Part shown: positions 15,208 through 24,413 of the stretch, in pieces
Position numbering within the stretch: position 1 is the first letter of the stretch
Layout of the letters: each line of letters starts with the position of its first letter
Source of the DNA: Eubacteriaceae bacterium
GTDB taxonomy: Bacteria; Bacillota; Clostridia; Eubacteriales; Eubacteriaceae
Assembly (NCBI GenBank): GCA_030156895.1
Contig: JASGLP010000011.1
Location: forward strand, 1 to 60,279
Direction: 5' to 3'
DNA length: 60,279 bases
Made by a program: the position numbers and the translations under genes
Notes under the pieces: model-generated
The model's database searches: none
Seen by the model: the letters and a program-made list of their open reading frames with translations, nothing else
Told to the model about the DNA's origin: nothing

Positions 15208-15771
15208 TTATTCTGTGAGATTCATCTCATTATAGATTGCGGCTGCGCTTCCCTCAACAATTCGTTTTAGTTTTGAGACAAATTGAACAGGAGGCATGCA
15301 CTCTTTGTCTAAAAGCCAACGCTCGATGGCACAAATAACAGCGTCAGTGAAAAAATTAACTGTAAAATCCTCAGCCGCCTCATCACTGATTAAGTGTGCC
15401 ACACGGAGCTTCATTAGAGGAAAACAGTATTCCTGAAGATGATCGGAAAAAGAATTTTGCCCATTTATTTTTAGTGCCTTGCGGTAAAAGTTTCTGTTTT
15501 CATGAAAACATTTGCAAGCACGTTCAATCAGCCCCCAACGATCATCAGCCGGCATTTCATTAGCGGCCTCCATTGCGAGCATTATAAACTCAGTATCAAA
15601 AATCCAGTTGACTAAATCGTACTTATCCTTGAAATGGTAATAAAAACTCTTGCGGTTCATATCGCACCGCTCACAGATTTGTGCCACTTGAATTTTATCA
15701 AAAGGCTCTTCCTGCATCAGTTCCCGCAGAGCAGTTGCCAACGCCTGTTTGGTAATGTTGGAAGCCGCCAA
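15208..15771 (-). CDS. TetR/AcrR-family transcriptional regulator
   Basis: 187 residues. The N-terminal HTH reads ITKQALATALRELMQEEPFD, then AQICERCDMNRKSFYYHFKD, the DNA-recognition part of TetR proteins. The C-terminal domain (DAVICAIERWLLDKECMPPV) fits the TetR_C_8/DhaS-like ligand domain. The start is a TTG at 15771, with GGAAAGGG upstream and no ATG at a better place. It converges on the radical-SAM-like gene. Likely targets are that gene or its divergent partner, by position only. Confidence 0.88.
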   Translation of the reverse strand: MAASNITKQALATALRELMQEEPFDKIQVAQICERCDMNRKSFYYHFKDKYDLVNWIFDTEFIMLAMEAANEMPADDRWGLIERACKCFHENRNFYRKALKINGQNSFSDHLQEYCFPLMKLRVAHLISDEAAEDFTVNFFTDAVICAIERWLLDKECMPPVQFVSKLKRIVEGSAAAIYNEMNLTE

Positions 15772-15790
15772 AATAATTCACCCTTTCCTG

Positions 15791-16123
15791 CTATCCTCCT
15801 AAAACACCAAGATGCTCCAAAAGAATCTTTACCCTCATTATAATCAAGATAATACCTCCAGTCAACTCTGCTTTGGAAGGATACCGTTCACCAAATCGGT
15901 TACCGAGGTAGACACTGAAAGCAGAGAATCCAAAGTTAATGGCCCCAATCAGGAAAATAACTGGAACAGTTTCCCCCTCAATAACGGCAAAGGTTACACC
16001 CGCAGCCAGCGCATCAATGCTCTCAGCTATCGCTAAACGATTCTTTCCTTCTTTATCTAAATTGAAAGAGACAATCAGCAGCAAAAAAATTAGAAAAATT
16101 GCTAAAATTAAGCAACTACTCAC
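15791..16123 (-). pseudogene. MntP-family manganese efflux pump, C-terminal half
   Basis: 110 residues matching the second half of MntP/YtaF: a hydrophobic helix, then AIAESIDALAAGVTFAVIEG, VIFLIGAINFGFSAFSVYLG, and GERYPSKAELTGGIILII with VKILLEHLG. Complete proteins are about 190 residues with an inverted repeat of three helices each, and both halves carry a conserved Asp. Only one half remains, opened by a GTG at 16123 without a good ribosome binding site. The break lies about 180 bp from the tRNA-Leu gene, possibly an island boundary. Confidence 0.65.
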
Positions 16124-16263
16124 TTATGCAGCACTCGGTTCCGGCTAACGCTACCACCTTGTCGCGTCTGTCGCCAGATGGAATGAACTAATCAGCAACA
16201 ATGAAATATGTCAATTTATATGTCAATTTATATGTCAAATCATCTACCCCAATTATACGCATC

Positions 16264-16288
16264 AAAAAATCGGCATCCTCATGCCGAT
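16264..16288 (-). terminator. Intrinsic terminator of tRNA-Leu
   Basis: On the minus strand, ATCGGCAT-GAGG-ATGCCGAT followed by TTTTTT, 15 bp after the encoded CCA of the tRNA. Confidence 0.8.
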
Positions 16289-16303
16289 CTAAAGTTTCGT
16301 TAT

Positions 16304-16388
16304 TGGTGCGAGAGACGGGGGTCGAACCCGTACGCCTTTCGGCACACGCCTCTGAAACGTGCTTGTCTGCCAGTTCCAACACTCTCGC
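16304..16388 (-). tRNA. tRNA-Leu (anticodon CAG)
   Basis: 85 nt including an encoded CCA. The acceptor GCGAGAG pairs with CTCTCGC. The anticodon stem CACGT/GCGTG has loop TTCAGAG, giving anticodon CAG, which reads CUG. A long variable arm (TGCC GAAA GGCG) marks a class II tRNA, and the T arm is ACGGG TTCGACC CCCGT. Its 3' end faces the accessory region at 4-16 kb, but no second copy of the tRNA end was found to prove an attachment site. Confidence 0.95.
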
Positions 16389-16445
16389 TAAAATTAAAGT
16401 ACTTGCATAGTATACAGCTTTGAAGTATATTTGTCAAGCTTTGTA
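16389..16445. other. Short spacer upstream of tRNA-Leu
   Basis: AT-rich; should hold the tRNA promoter (minus strand). A TATACT-like box lies near 16410. On the other side of the tRNA, 16206-16240 holds a 12-bp unit ATATGTCAATTT in nearly three tandem copies of unknown meaning. Confidence 0.35.
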
Positions 16446-16724
16446 TTAAATAAAAAATATTTTTACAAGTATCAACAAAGCAGCCTGCAGCAGAAAAATC
16501 ACCGGGACGCCGATCCAGAAAATTTTCTTGCGGGTTTTATGTTTAAAATAACGCATGCCGATGGCTCCGCCCAGGCTTCCCCCGACCAAACAAAAAAGCA
16601 GCAGAACTTTTTCCGAAATACGCCACTTGTCTTTTCGCGCTTTACTTTTATCGATGCCAAACAGAAAAAATGTTATCAAATTTATCGAACAAAAATAAAT
16701 GGTTACGATATTACTCAGATCCAT
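16446..16724 (-). CDS. DUF1294 family small membrane protein
   Basis: 92 residues: a hydrophobic start (IVTIYFCSINLITFFLFGID), then KSKARKDKWRISEKVLLLFC, GGSLGGAIGMRYFKHKTRK and a terminal hydrophobic helix. The D-K-x-x-A, W-R-I-x-E and GG-x-x-G-x-x-G-M motifs with HKT are the DUF1294 signature. Three membrane segments are likely. Function is unknown. Confidence 0.85.
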   Translation of the reverse strand: MDLSNIVTIYFCSINLITFFLFGIDKSKARKDKWRISEKVLLLFCLVGGSLGGAIGMRYFKHKTRKKIFWIGVPVIFLLQAALLILVKIFFI

Positions 16725-16840
16725 TAAAACCTCAATTCCAGATCTGTCAAAATTTCAAAATAACAAATCCTGAAAACAATGGTAAGCTTTCAGTCCTAAA
16801 TCAAGCTTAAATACCCATTGTTTTCAGAATGTCTTAATCT

Positions 16841-18079
16841 TTACATCAATCCTGGATAAAGGGGATATTTTTCCGTTAAAAATCGCACTTTTTCCAGAGC
16901 CAGTGCTGGGTCTTTTTTAATCAGAGCCGCCTCTATAGCATCCGCCACAATTTCCATATCTGCTTCTTTTAGACCTCTGGTCGTCACCGCTGGCGTACCA
17001 ATTCGGATACCAGAGGTTACAAAAGGACTTTCCTTATCATAAGGAATGGCATTTTTATTGGCTGTGATATTGATTTTTCCCAGGGTTTCATCAGCTTCTT
17101 TACCGGTCAGGCCAACTTGACTGACATCAATCAGCATCAGATGGTTATCTGTCCCCCCCGATACAACCCGGAAACCTCGTTTTTCCAGTTCCTGGCTGAG
17201 GACTTTGGCATTTTTGACTACCTGTTTCTGATAGGCTTTAAATTCGTCCGTCATAGCCTCTTTAAAAGCTACCGCTTTAGCCGCAATGATATGCTCCAAG
17301 GGTCCACCCTGGCTGCCCGGGAAAACGCCTTTATCGATCTGTTTGGCAAATTCTTTTTTGCAGAGTATAACCCCACCTCTGGGACCTCGTAGGGTTTTAT
17401 GGGTAGTAGTGGTCACAAATTCGGCATAGGGTACAGGGCTCTGATGTTCCCCAGCAGCAACAAGACCGGCGATATGAGCCATATCAACCATTAGGTAACA
17501 ACCAGCCGCTTTGGTCATTTTAGAAATGCGTTCAAAGTCGATGGCACGGGGATAAGCGCTGGCACCAACAACTACCAGTTTTGGCTGATGCTCATTGATT
17601 AAATTCTGTATTTCATCATAATCGATCATTTCTGATTCCTGGTCAACACCATAGGAAACAAAATTATAATATTGACCGGATAAATTTGCCGGACTCCCAT
17701 GGGTTAGATGTCCCCCCTGATCAAGTCGCATTCCCAATACTGTATCACCTGGTTCCAGCATGGCGATATAGACTGCTGAATTAGCCTGGGCACCTGAGTG
17801 CGGCTGGACATTGGCATGTTCAGCACCAAATAGTTTTTTAGCTCGCTCGATGGCAATCCGTTCAATCTCATCCACATGGACACAACCGCCATAAAAGCGT
17901 TTTCCCGGCGTTCCTTCCGCATATTTGTTGGTCAGATGACTCCCCATGGTTTCCATTACCGCTGGCGACACAAAGTTTTCCGATGCAATCAGCTCTAGGT
18001 GATCCTGCTGCCGTTTTAATTCCTTTTCCATCAGGCCGTAAATCTCAGGATCCGCCTGTTTCACTTGTTCAAAAGACAT
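16841..18079 (-). CDS. glyA: Serine hydroxymethyltransferase
   Basis: PLP enzyme converting serine and tetrahydrofolate to glycine and 5,10-methylene-tetrahydrofolate; in acetogens it joins the folate branch of the Wood-Ljungdahl pathway to biosynthesis. Visible motifs: [20 protein letters not shown] near the N-terminus, [27 protein letters not shown], and the PLP lysine in [20 protein letters not shown]. The preferred ATG at 18079 has GGAGGAAGAG upstream (412 residues); the frame opens earlier but without a site. The upstream small membrane-protein gene overlaps it by 11 bp, suggesting coupled expression. Confidence 0.96.
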   Translation of the reverse strand: MSFEQVKQADPEIYGLMEKELKRQQDHLELIASENFVSPAVMETMGSHLTNKYAEGTPGKRFYGGCVHVDEIERIAIERAKKLFGAEHANVQPHSGAQANSAVYIAMLEPGDTVLGMRLDQGGHLTHGSPANLSGQYYNFVSYGVDQESEMIDYDEIQNLINEHQPKLVVVGASAYPRAIDFERISKMTKAAGCYLMVDMAHIAGLVAAGEHQSPVPYAEFVTTTTHKTLRGPRGGVILCKKEFAKQIDKGVFPGSQGGPLEHIIAAKAVAFKEAMTDEFKAYQKQVVKNAKVLSQELEKRGFRVVSGGTDNHLMLIDVSQVGLTGKEADETLGKINITANKNAIPYDKESPFVTSGIRIGTPAVTTRGLKEADMEIVADAIEAALIKKDPALALEKVRFLTEKYPLYPGLM

Positions 18080-18287
18080 CTCTTCCTCCATTATTATCAT
18101 AATAGTCATTTCGCCGATTCGAAAGCTTTTCCAGGGACACAGCGATACTTTTCAGATAGTGAGACCACTCATCCATCTTCATCCGAACATAAAAGACAAA
18201 CATAATTCCCGCCATTAAAAAAAATAACGCCAGAATTGGGATAATTGTCCATGCTGCACTTGCCATGTTATTTAAAAACTGCTCCAT
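18069..18287 (-). CDS. Small single-pass membrane protein upstream of glyA
   Basis: 72 residues from an ATG at 18287 preceded by GGAGG. One membrane helix ([20 protein letters not shown]) is followed by a charged tail ([20 protein letters not shown]). No domain recognised. The strong ribosome binding site and overlap with glyA make it a credible gene. Confidence 0.7.
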   Translation of the reverse strand: MEQFLNNMASAAWTIIPILALFFLMAGIMFVFYVRMKMDEWSHYLKSIAVSLEKLSNRRNDYYDNNGGRDVF

Positions 18288-18421
18288 ATTGTCCTCCATT
18301 TAAAGACACTTGTACGGCAATAACATCTACTATTGTAACACTAATTTTTAATAATACAAGTCATAACAGTACAAATTTTCTTATTTTTTTCCACTTGCAA
18401 TAAACTTATAGCCTCAAAATC

Positions 18422-18444
18422 AAAAAGCTCCTGTTAAGGAGCCT
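18422..18444 (-). terminator. Intrinsic terminator after the MOSC gene
   Basis: GGCTCC-TTAACA-GGAGC then TTTTTG on the minus strand, directly after the MOSC stop. It closes the molybdopterin operon before the gap to the glyA unit. Confidence 0.75.
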
Positions 18445-18450
18445 CTGATT

Positions 18451-18888
18451 CTATTCCTGAATTTCGATGGTATCGCCTGGCTTTATGATGCCACCTTCTA
18501 GTACAATCGTAAAAATACCTTCCCGGGGCATCACGCAATCGCCAACTTTTTGTGAGATTTCACAACCGGAATGGCATTTCTTGCCAATCTGGGTAACTTC
18601 CTGCAAAGTATCACCGATTTTTAAGCGGGTTCCCACCGGCAGTTCGTATAATACGATTCCCTGGGTGGTGATATTTTCCGCAAAATTTCCCGCCGTGAGT
18701 CCATCCCCTCCCAGCGCGATCATTTTATCGATGCTTTCCTGAGCCAGCAGGCTGACCTGCCGATGCCAGTTTCTGGCATGGGCATCACCCTCAAGACCAT
18801 GTTCGACAATGAAAAGTCCCTGCTCAATCGACTTTTTCATCTCACCCGTTTTTTCGCTGATATTAACAGCAATTACTTTTCCCGTCAT
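18451..18888 (-). CDS. MOSC domain protein
   Basis: 145 residues. The MOSC core is present: GLEGDAHARNWHRQVSLLAQ, LTAGNFAENITTQGI, LKIGDTLQEVTQIGKKCHSG with the conserved cysteine, and MPREGIFTIVLEGGIIKPGD. MOSC domains handle molybdenum cofactor and sulfur transfer (MOCO sulfurase C-terminal family). It is last in a five-gene molybdopterin operon, 17 bp after moaC, supporting a role in cofactor maturation, perhaps for formate dehydrogenase. Confidence 0.88.
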   Translation of the reverse strand: MTGKVIAVNISEKTGEMKKSIEQGLFIVEHGLEGDAHARNWHRQVSLLAQESIDKMIALGGDGLTAGNFAENITTQGIVLYELPVGTRLKIGDTLQEVTQIGKKCHSGCEISQKVGDCVMPREGIFTIVLEGGIIKPGDTIEIQE

Positions 18889-18905
18889 TTTTTCCCCTAA
18901 TCTTT

Positions 18906-19394
18906 CTAAACGTTCTTTCTGGAATGAACGAAGCGACCAGATTTTCCGCCGGTTTTTTCTTCCAGATAAATTTCTTCAATGACCATTTCTTTATCAATCG
19001 CCTTGCACATATCATAAATCGTTAAGGCCGTGACTGAAACAGCTGTTAATGCTTCCATTTCCACACCGGTCTGGCCGGTGTTTTTAACGGTAGCCACAAT
19101 CCCGATGCGATTATTTTTCTCATCCATTTCAAAATCGATATCAGAGCCGGAAATAAAAATATTATGGCACATGGGAATCAAATCCGCTGTTTTTTTCACG
19201 CCCATAATGCCTGCCACCTGGGCAACTCCCAGAACATCACCCTTTTTCATGGTACCGGCGGCAACTCTCGCAAAGGTTTCTTTTTTCATCTTAATCGATC
19301 CCCGAGCGATTGCAACTCGGTGACTTTCCTGTTTGTCAGAGACATCCACCATTTTCCCCCGACCCGCTTCATTAAAATGGGTTAATTCATCCAT
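18906..19394 (-). CDS. moaC: Cyclic pyranopterin monophosphate synthase MoaC
   Basis: Second step of molybdopterin synthesis: rearranges the MoaA product to cyclic pyranopterin monophosphate. Motifs: [53 protein letters not shown] with [12 protein letters not shown], and the closing KTGGKSGRF. The moaA stop sits inside GGAGGATGA; the second ATG at 19394 is 6 nt from GGAGG and is preferred over 19400, which abuts it. Length (162) is typical. Confidence 0.95.
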   Translation of the reverse strand: MDELTHFNEAGRGKMVDVSDKQESHRVAIARGSIKMKKETFARVAAGTMKKGDVLGVAQVAGIMGVKKTADLIPMCHNIFISGSDIDFEMDEKNNRIGIVATVKNTGQTGVEMEALTAVSVTALTIYDMCKAIDKEMVIEEIYLEEKTGGKSGRFVHSRKNV

Positions 19395-19396
19395 TG

Positions 19397-20356
19397 TCAT
19401 CCTCCAATTTCATTCATGTTTCGAACCATTTGTTTTTCATTATCTTCCAGTAAGTGCCGCTCCGGTTTGGCACCAATCGCTTTTTCCAGAATCTGCAGAT
19501 AGGTCAGACCTTCTTCTCTAAGTTTTAAAATATCAATTTCGAAATCCGAGTGTAGACAGGGTTTAATTTTCCCGTCGGTGGTCACCCGAATGCGGTTGCA
19601 TTCACTGCAAAAATGCTTGCTGATAGGATTAATCAGACCAACTCGCCCCTTGGCTCCCGATAACTGATAATATTCTGCCGGACCGGTTTTTTCCGGTTCC
19701 AGTACAGCAAGCAGCTCCGGCACTGCTTTTAAAACTTCGGCATTTGAAATATATTTATTCTGAGCGTAATTACTGGATTCACCCAGAGGCATCAGTTCAA
19801 TAAAGCGAACATCCACCGGATTATCAATCGTAAAATTCACGAACTTTTTAATTTCGTCATCGTTAAAGCCGTTAATCAAAACGGTGTTAATTTTAATTGG
19901 GCTCATTCCTACCGCCATTGCCGCTTCAATGCCCGCCATTACATCATCAAGCTTGCCCCAGCGGGTAATCTGGTGATATTTTTTTTCATCAAAAGTATCA
20001 AGACTGATGTTAACTCGATTTAGACCAGCGTTTTTAAGGTCTTTAGCATACTTGGGCAGCAATATACCATTTGTGGTCATGGTCAGGTCTTTTATGCCTT
20101 CAATCTGACCGATAGCCTGAACCAGTTCGACAATCCCATTTCTGACTAGGGGTTCACCGCCAGTTAGACGGATTTTATCGATTCCCAATTGGGTTCCGGC
20201 TTTGATTAGCGCGATTATTTCTTCAAAGGACATATTTTTTTTATGCAGATGCTTTTGCACCCCTTCTTCCGGCATACAGTAGACACACCGCAGGTTACAG
20301 AGGTCAGTAACTGAAATGCGCATATAATTTATTCTTCTTCCATAATGATCTTTCAT
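19397..20356 (-). CDS. moaA: GTP 3',8-cyclase MoaA
   Basis: Radical SAM enzyme starting molybdopterin synthesis from GTP. The N-terminal cluster site is CNLRCVYC in [18 protein letters not shown]; the C-terminal cluster site is [23 protein letters not shown] motif: [11 protein letters not shown]. The C-terminus ends NEIGG, retaining the GG tail needed for activity in MoaA. It overlaps moaC and follows the moeA-PBP gene by 14 bp. Confidence 0.96.
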   Translation of the reverse strand: MKDHYGRRINYMRISVTDLCNLRCVYCMPEEGVQKHLHKKNMSFEEIIALIKAGTQLGIDKIRLTGGEPLVRNGIVELVQAIGQIEGIKDLTMTTNGILLPKYAKDLKNAGLNRVNISLDTFDEKKYHQITRWGKLDDVMAGIEAAMAVGMSPIKINTVLINGFNDDEIKKFVNFTIDNPVDVRFIELMPLGESSNYAQNKYISNAEVLKAVPELLAVLEPEKTGPAEYYQLSGAKGRVGLINPISKHFCSECNRIRVTTDGKIKPCLHSDFEIDILKLREEGLTYLQILEKAIGAKPERHLLEDNEKQMVRNMNEIGG

Positions 20357-20370
20357 ACTCGCCTGCTTTC

Positions 20371-22311
20371 TTAAACTGTAATGATTTGACCCGGTGACTC
20401 CAGCAGGTAGCCCCCCAGCTGATTCAGGTCATCGGCAAAAGCCTGAGACTTCAAAACGTCAATAAACCGCTTAACCCGCTCATCTGCCAGATTTTCTTTC
20501 AACATGGCAAAATCATATTCTTCATCGCCAATGGGAATAAAATCAAGTCCCATCATGTTTGCCGCCGATAAAACGCCAATTCCCACGTCGCTACTGCCTG
20601 ATTTAACGGCCGACGCCACCATCATATGAGTATTCATTTCCCGGCTGTAACCGAGAATATTATCTGCTTCAATCCCTTCTTTTTTGAGCAAATAATCAAA
20701 GAGCACCCGGGTGCCAGAGCCCCGCTGCCGGTTGACAAAGGAAATGTCCGAACCCGCCAGATCCCTGAATGTTTTGATGTTCTTGGGGTTTCCCTTTGGC
20801 ACCATTAACCCTTGGGTTCGTTTTACCCCTTTGATCAGAACCAACTCTTGATCACTTAAATAGCGTTTTAAATAAGGCAGATTGTAGATTCCGCTTTCTT
20901 CATCCAACAAATGAATTGGCGCCAGGTGGCATTCCCCTTTTTTTAGGGCCATAATCCCCCCCAGACTGCCAACATGGGCAGAAGACAGACTGACCATCCC
21001 CTTTTGTTTATGGATGATATCAGCAATCAGATCCATCAGTACATCGTGGCTGCCAATTGAAACCAGGGTTCGCGAAATGGCTTCCACCGACCGCATCAGC
21101 ACCAGCTCGACCTCTTCCCCAGCCTCATAGCCCTCAACATTTTTGGGAATTTTTAAAACGCCGTCGGCATTGACCAGGGACATGGTCACGCCAGCACCCC
21201 GATCCAGGGGAATGGCAACAATTTTATCATTGACGCGGCCGCACTTCATCCGCACAAACTCCAGGTATTTCAAGGTCGACATAACCCGTTTGGAAAGGAT
21301 GGCCTTAATTTTTTCCCCTTCCGTCATCAGCTGCCTGGTAAAAGCCATCAGGCAGGGTTTTACAAAATTCTCAAAGACAAAATAAGCCGAAACCGGATAA
21401 CCGGGAATGCCAATCACCGGTTTTCCTTGTATAAATCCCAAGACCGCCGGTTTACCCGGTTTAATGGCTACGCCATGAACCAGCACCTGACCCAGCTCTT
21501 CCATTAACTTGCGGGTGTAATCCTCGGTTCCAGCGGAAGAACCGGCCGAAATCAGAACCATGTCATTCTCGGCAACGGCCGCCATAATTCGTTTTTTGAT
21601 CAGGTCATACTGATCGGCAACCGGATCGTAGCGATGGGCCAGACCACCATATTCGTTAACCAATCCGGCAAACATATGGGTGTTGGAATCAATAATTTTC
21701 CCTTCGCTCATTTGGGCACCTGAATCAACAAGTTCGGTGCCGGTGGGAATAATCCCGACCCGAGGTTTTTTCAGCACTTCAATCTGGGTGATACCGCCGG
21801 CCAGCAGAGCTCCCAAGTCAATGGCTCTGATCTTTGAGTAAGCCGGAACAATCAGTTCCCCGGCCACGATATCCTCACCAATGGGCCGGACGTGCTGCCA
21901 GATGGCAACCGGCTGATTAATACTGACCTCGTCTTCACTGTCAACCCGCACATCCTCAATCATCACCACCGCGTTAAAAGGATCTTTAATGACATCTCCA
22001 GTATCCACAAAATTAAAATCTTGCCCTTTTTTCAGGATTTTGGGATGGCGTTCATCAATTCCTTTCATTTCAAGGGCGTTGACAGCAATGCCATCCATTG
22101 CCGAAGCATTATAATAGGGAGAAGAAATCTTTGCAAAGACCGGTTGCGCTGTCACATGATTCAAAGACTCTATAACCGCTAGGGTTTGGCTGCTGATCAG
22201 CTGATCATTTTTTTCAAACTCATTCATAAAAAGATCAATGGCATCTGCCAGATTTTCATTTTTCAAATAGAGATTTCGTTCATTTTTTTTTGCCTGATTT
22301 TCTGTATTCAT
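20371..22311 (-). CDS. MoeA-like molybdopterin molybdotransferase fused to a periplasmic-binding-protein-like domain
   Basis: 646 residues. Residues 1-420 are MoeA-like (SSPYYNASAMDGIAVNA, PTGTELVDSG, ISAGSSAGTEDYT, KPGKPAVLGFIQGKPVIGIPGYPVSA as spread motifs). Residues 440-640 form a PBP-like domain (SIGSHDVLMDLIADII, LSSAHVGSLGGIMALKKGEC, NRQRGSGTRVLFDYLLKKEG, VASAVKSGSSDVGIGVLSAA), the kind that binds molybdate or a cofactor precursor. No signal peptide, so it is cytosolic. A plain MoeA is encoded 15 bp upstream, so the cell has two; the fusion may serve a different metal (tungsten) or sense it. That split is inference. Confidence 0.92.
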   Translation of the reverse strand: MNTENQAKKNERNLYLKNENLADAIDLFMNEFEKNDQLISSQTLAVIESLNHVTAQPVFAKISSPYYNASAMDGIAVNALEMKGIDERHPKILKKGQDFNFVDTGDVIKDPFNAVVMIEDVRVDSEDEVSINQPVAIWQHVRPIGEDIVAGELIVPAYSKIRAIDLGALLAGGITQIEVLKKPRVGIIPTGTELVDSGAQMSEGKIIDSNTHMFAGLVNEYGGLAHRYDPVADQYDLIKKRIMAAVAENDMVLISAGSSAGTEDYTRKLMEELGQVLVHGVAIKPGKPAVLGFIQGKPVIGIPGYPVSAYFVFENFVKPCLMAFTRQLMTEGEKIKAILSKRVMSTLKYLEFVRMKCGRVNDKIVAIPLDRGAGVTMSLVNADGVLKIPKNVEGYEAGEEVELVLMRSVEAISRTLVSIGSHDVLMDLIADIIHKQKGMVSLSSAHVGSLGGIMALKKGECHLAPIHLLDEESGIYNLPYLKRYLSDQELVLIKGVKRTQGLMVPKGNPKNIKTFRDLAGSDISFVNRQRGSGTRVLFDYLLKKEGIEADNILGYSREMNTHMMVASAVKSGSSDVGIGVLSAANMMGLDFIPIGDEEYDFAMLKENLADERVKRFIDVLKSQAFADDLNQLGGYLLESPGQIITV

Positions 22312-22325
22312 CTTTTCCCTCCATC

Positions 22326-23549
22326 CTAAAACAGATTTACCTCTACCGCTTGCCCGGCATTTAAGCCTTCCATGTCTTCACTGATATCCAGGTAGCCATG
22401 AGAATCCGAAAGCAGGGTGATCATCCCCGATTTTCCGTAGGTGGGCCACACTTCTAGGCCTTGCCCGTTCTTTTTAATTTTTACCGTTTGAAAGGTGCGT
22501 CGACCTGGTGCCGCGTGGATATTTTCCATTAAAATACCGCTAGTCTTTTTCAAAGCTTCATCTTTTTTCTCATAAAAGATATCTTGCATCAAATCGCTGA
22601 CCATGGTAAAGACCATAATGGCTGCGGCAGGCTGTCCCGGCAGTCCGACCACCGGTTTATCATCGATTTTTCCCAGAATGGTCGGCTTGCCCGGTTTCAC
22701 AGCCAGTCCGTGGAGATAAACCTCCCCCAGTTCCTCAATCACCTTAACGGTATAATCCTTTTCGCCCATGGAAGAACCGCCGGATAACACAAGTAGATCA
22801 CTATCCACCAGCATATCGGTTATTTTATCTCTGATTTCCACGTAAGAATCATGAACATAATCAGTTTTTACCAGATCAAAACCACGACTGACTGCTAAAG
22901 CACTAAGGGCTGGTGTATTGATATCGATGATTTCTCCCGCTTTAGGTGTCTGACCCGGTCTGATGACCTCGTCACCAGTGGAAATAATGGCAATTCTGGG
23001 CCGTTTATAAACGAGTGCTTCGGTATAACCAAGTGCCGACAAAGCTCCGATATCCTGGGGTCTTAAAAGATGTCCTTTTTTAAAGACAAGCTGGTTTTTG
23101 CTGATATCATCGCCAATCAGCATCATATTTTCGTGCAGACCGGCGCTTGTGTAAACCGCCAGTTCTGATTGGCCCATTTTTTCTGTATATTCGATCATGA
23201 TCATGGCTTCAGTCCCAGCAGGAACCATCCCACCGGTAGGCACGTAGACTGTTTCCCCCTGATTAAGGCTTAACTTGGTTTCCTGACCCATTTTTGCTTC
23301 GCCGGTAATCTTTAAGAAACCCGGGATCGATTCACTGGCCCCCTGGACATCAGAAAGCTTTACGGCATAGCCATCGACCACTGAGCGGTTAAAATGCGGC
23401 ACATCCATCCCGGCGATGACATCTTTTGCCAAATAGCGATTTAGTCCCTCAAGCAGGTCCACTTTTTCCGAATCCAGCAGGTTATTTTTAAAGGCTGTCA
23501 AAACCATTTCTTTCATTTCATCAACTGATTTTACTTTTAATAATTCCAT
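22326..23549 (-). CDS. moeA: Molybdopterin molybdotransferase MoeA
   Basis: Inserts molybdate into adenylylated molybdopterin. Motifs: VPHFNRSVVDGYAVKLSDV, MVPAGTEAMIMIEYTE, ISTGDEVIRPGQTPKAGEI, VLSGGSSMGEKDYTVKVIE and GKIDDKPVVGLPGQPAA. The ATG at 23549 has AGGGAGAAAAG in front and gives 407 residues, normal for MoeA. First gene of the minus-strand operon and divergent from the thiF-like gene, about 180 bp away, where a shared control region should lie. Confidence 0.93.
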   Translation of the reverse strand: MELLKVKSVDEMKEMVLTAFKNNLLDSEKVDLLEGLNRYLAKDVIAGMDVPHFNRSVVDGYAVKLSDVQGASESIPGFLKITGEAKMGQETKLSLNQGETVYVPTGGMVPAGTEAMIMIEYTEKMGQSELAVYTSAGLHENMMLIGDDISKNQLVFKKGHLLRPQDIGALSALGYTEALVYKRPRIAIISTGDEVIRPGQTPKAGEIIDINTPALSALAVSRGFDLVKTDYVHDSYVEIRDKITDMLVDSDLLVLSGGSSMGEKDYTVKVIEELGEVYLHGLAVKPGKPTILGKIDDKPVVGLPGQPAAAIMVFTMVSDLMQDIFYEKKDEALKKTSGILMENIHAAPGRRTFQTVKIKKNGQGLEVWPTYGKSGMITLLSDSHGYLDISEDMEGLNAGQAVEVNLF

Positions 23550-23729
23550 ACTTTTCTCCCTGATTCCAGTCACTCATTGGCTTAAATCCCTTCTTTATAT
23601 ACTCTTATATGCTCTGGTCAAGATCATCTTAAACTCATGTAATTTAGGTCTTTTATTCTGTCATGAAAATTGATATACTTAATTAACTGCTTGACCTTTT
23701 CATTCTTTCTAACTAAGGAGGTGACAGTC

Positions 23730-24404
23730 ATGTCACGCTATGAGCGAAATTTCCCGGCATTTTCAGAAACTGATTTTGAAAAAATCCGCACAGCCAAAGT
23801 CTGTGTCGTCGGCTGTGGCGGCTTAGGCGGCTATATTATTGAAATGCTGTCCCGAGTTGGAATCGGATCACTGATTCTAATCGACGGTGATGTCTTTGAA
23901 GATTCCAATCTGAATCGTCAGTTAAACGCGACACAGAAAAACCTGGGTGACAGCAAATCAAAAGCTGCTGCCCAACGCGTTAAACTGATTAATAAAGATG
24001 TTAACACCTGTTACTATAAAGAATTCTTAACTGCCGAAAATGGCCAAGAGCTGATCGACGATGCTATTATTGTAATCGATGCCCTTGATAATGTCAAAAC
24101 ACGGCTAATTTTGCAAAAGCTTTGTAAAGAAAAGGGGGTTCCTCTGATTCATGGGGCCATTGGGGGCTGGTTTGCCCAGGTCACCACCGTTTTTCCGGAG
24201 GATGATACCCTTTCACGCCTCTATTCCGACAAAAAAGATACGGATTCAAAGGCGCTGGGCAATCCCTCTTTTACCCCGGCACTGGCCGCATCCATTCAGG
24301 TTTCTGAATGCTTAAAGGTCATCACCGAAAAAGATGATCTTTTGAGAAACCAGCTTTTATATATCGATCTGTTATCGAACGAATTGTTTAAATTCAACAT
24401 ATAA
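23730..24404 (+). CDS. HesA/MoeB/ThiF-family E1-like protein
   Basis: E1-like adenylating enzyme of 224 residues. The nucleotide-binding motif is VVGCGGLGGYIIEML near residue 30, then LILIDGDVFEDSNLNRQLNA and VKTRLILQKLCKEKGVPLIHG. Relatives activate the C-terminus of a sulfur carrier such as MoaD or ThiS. The CxxC zinc pair of full-length MoeB was not seen, as in many short HesA-like forms. AAGGAGGTGACAGTC precedes the ATG at 23730, which decides the start. mogA follows 10 bp later, pointing to molybdopterin synthesis. Confidence 0.88.
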   Translation: MSRYERNFPAFSETDFEKIRTAKVCVVGCGGLGGYIIEMLSRVGIGSLILIDGDVFEDSNLNRQLNATQKNLGDSKSKAAAQRVKLINKDVNTCYYKEFLTAENGQELIDDAIIVIDALDNVKTRLILQKLCKEKGVPLIHGAIGGWFAQVTTVFPEDDTLSRLYSDKKDTDSKALGNPSFTPALAASIQVSECLKVITEKDDLLRNQLLYIDLLSNELFKFNI

Positions 24405-24413
24405 GGAGGACTT

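Noticed and set aside
16188-16382. 64-residue frame across tRNA-Leu and the 12-bp tandem repeat
   Set aside because: It overlaps the tRNA on the same strand and encodes repeat-derived residues; no ribosome binding site.
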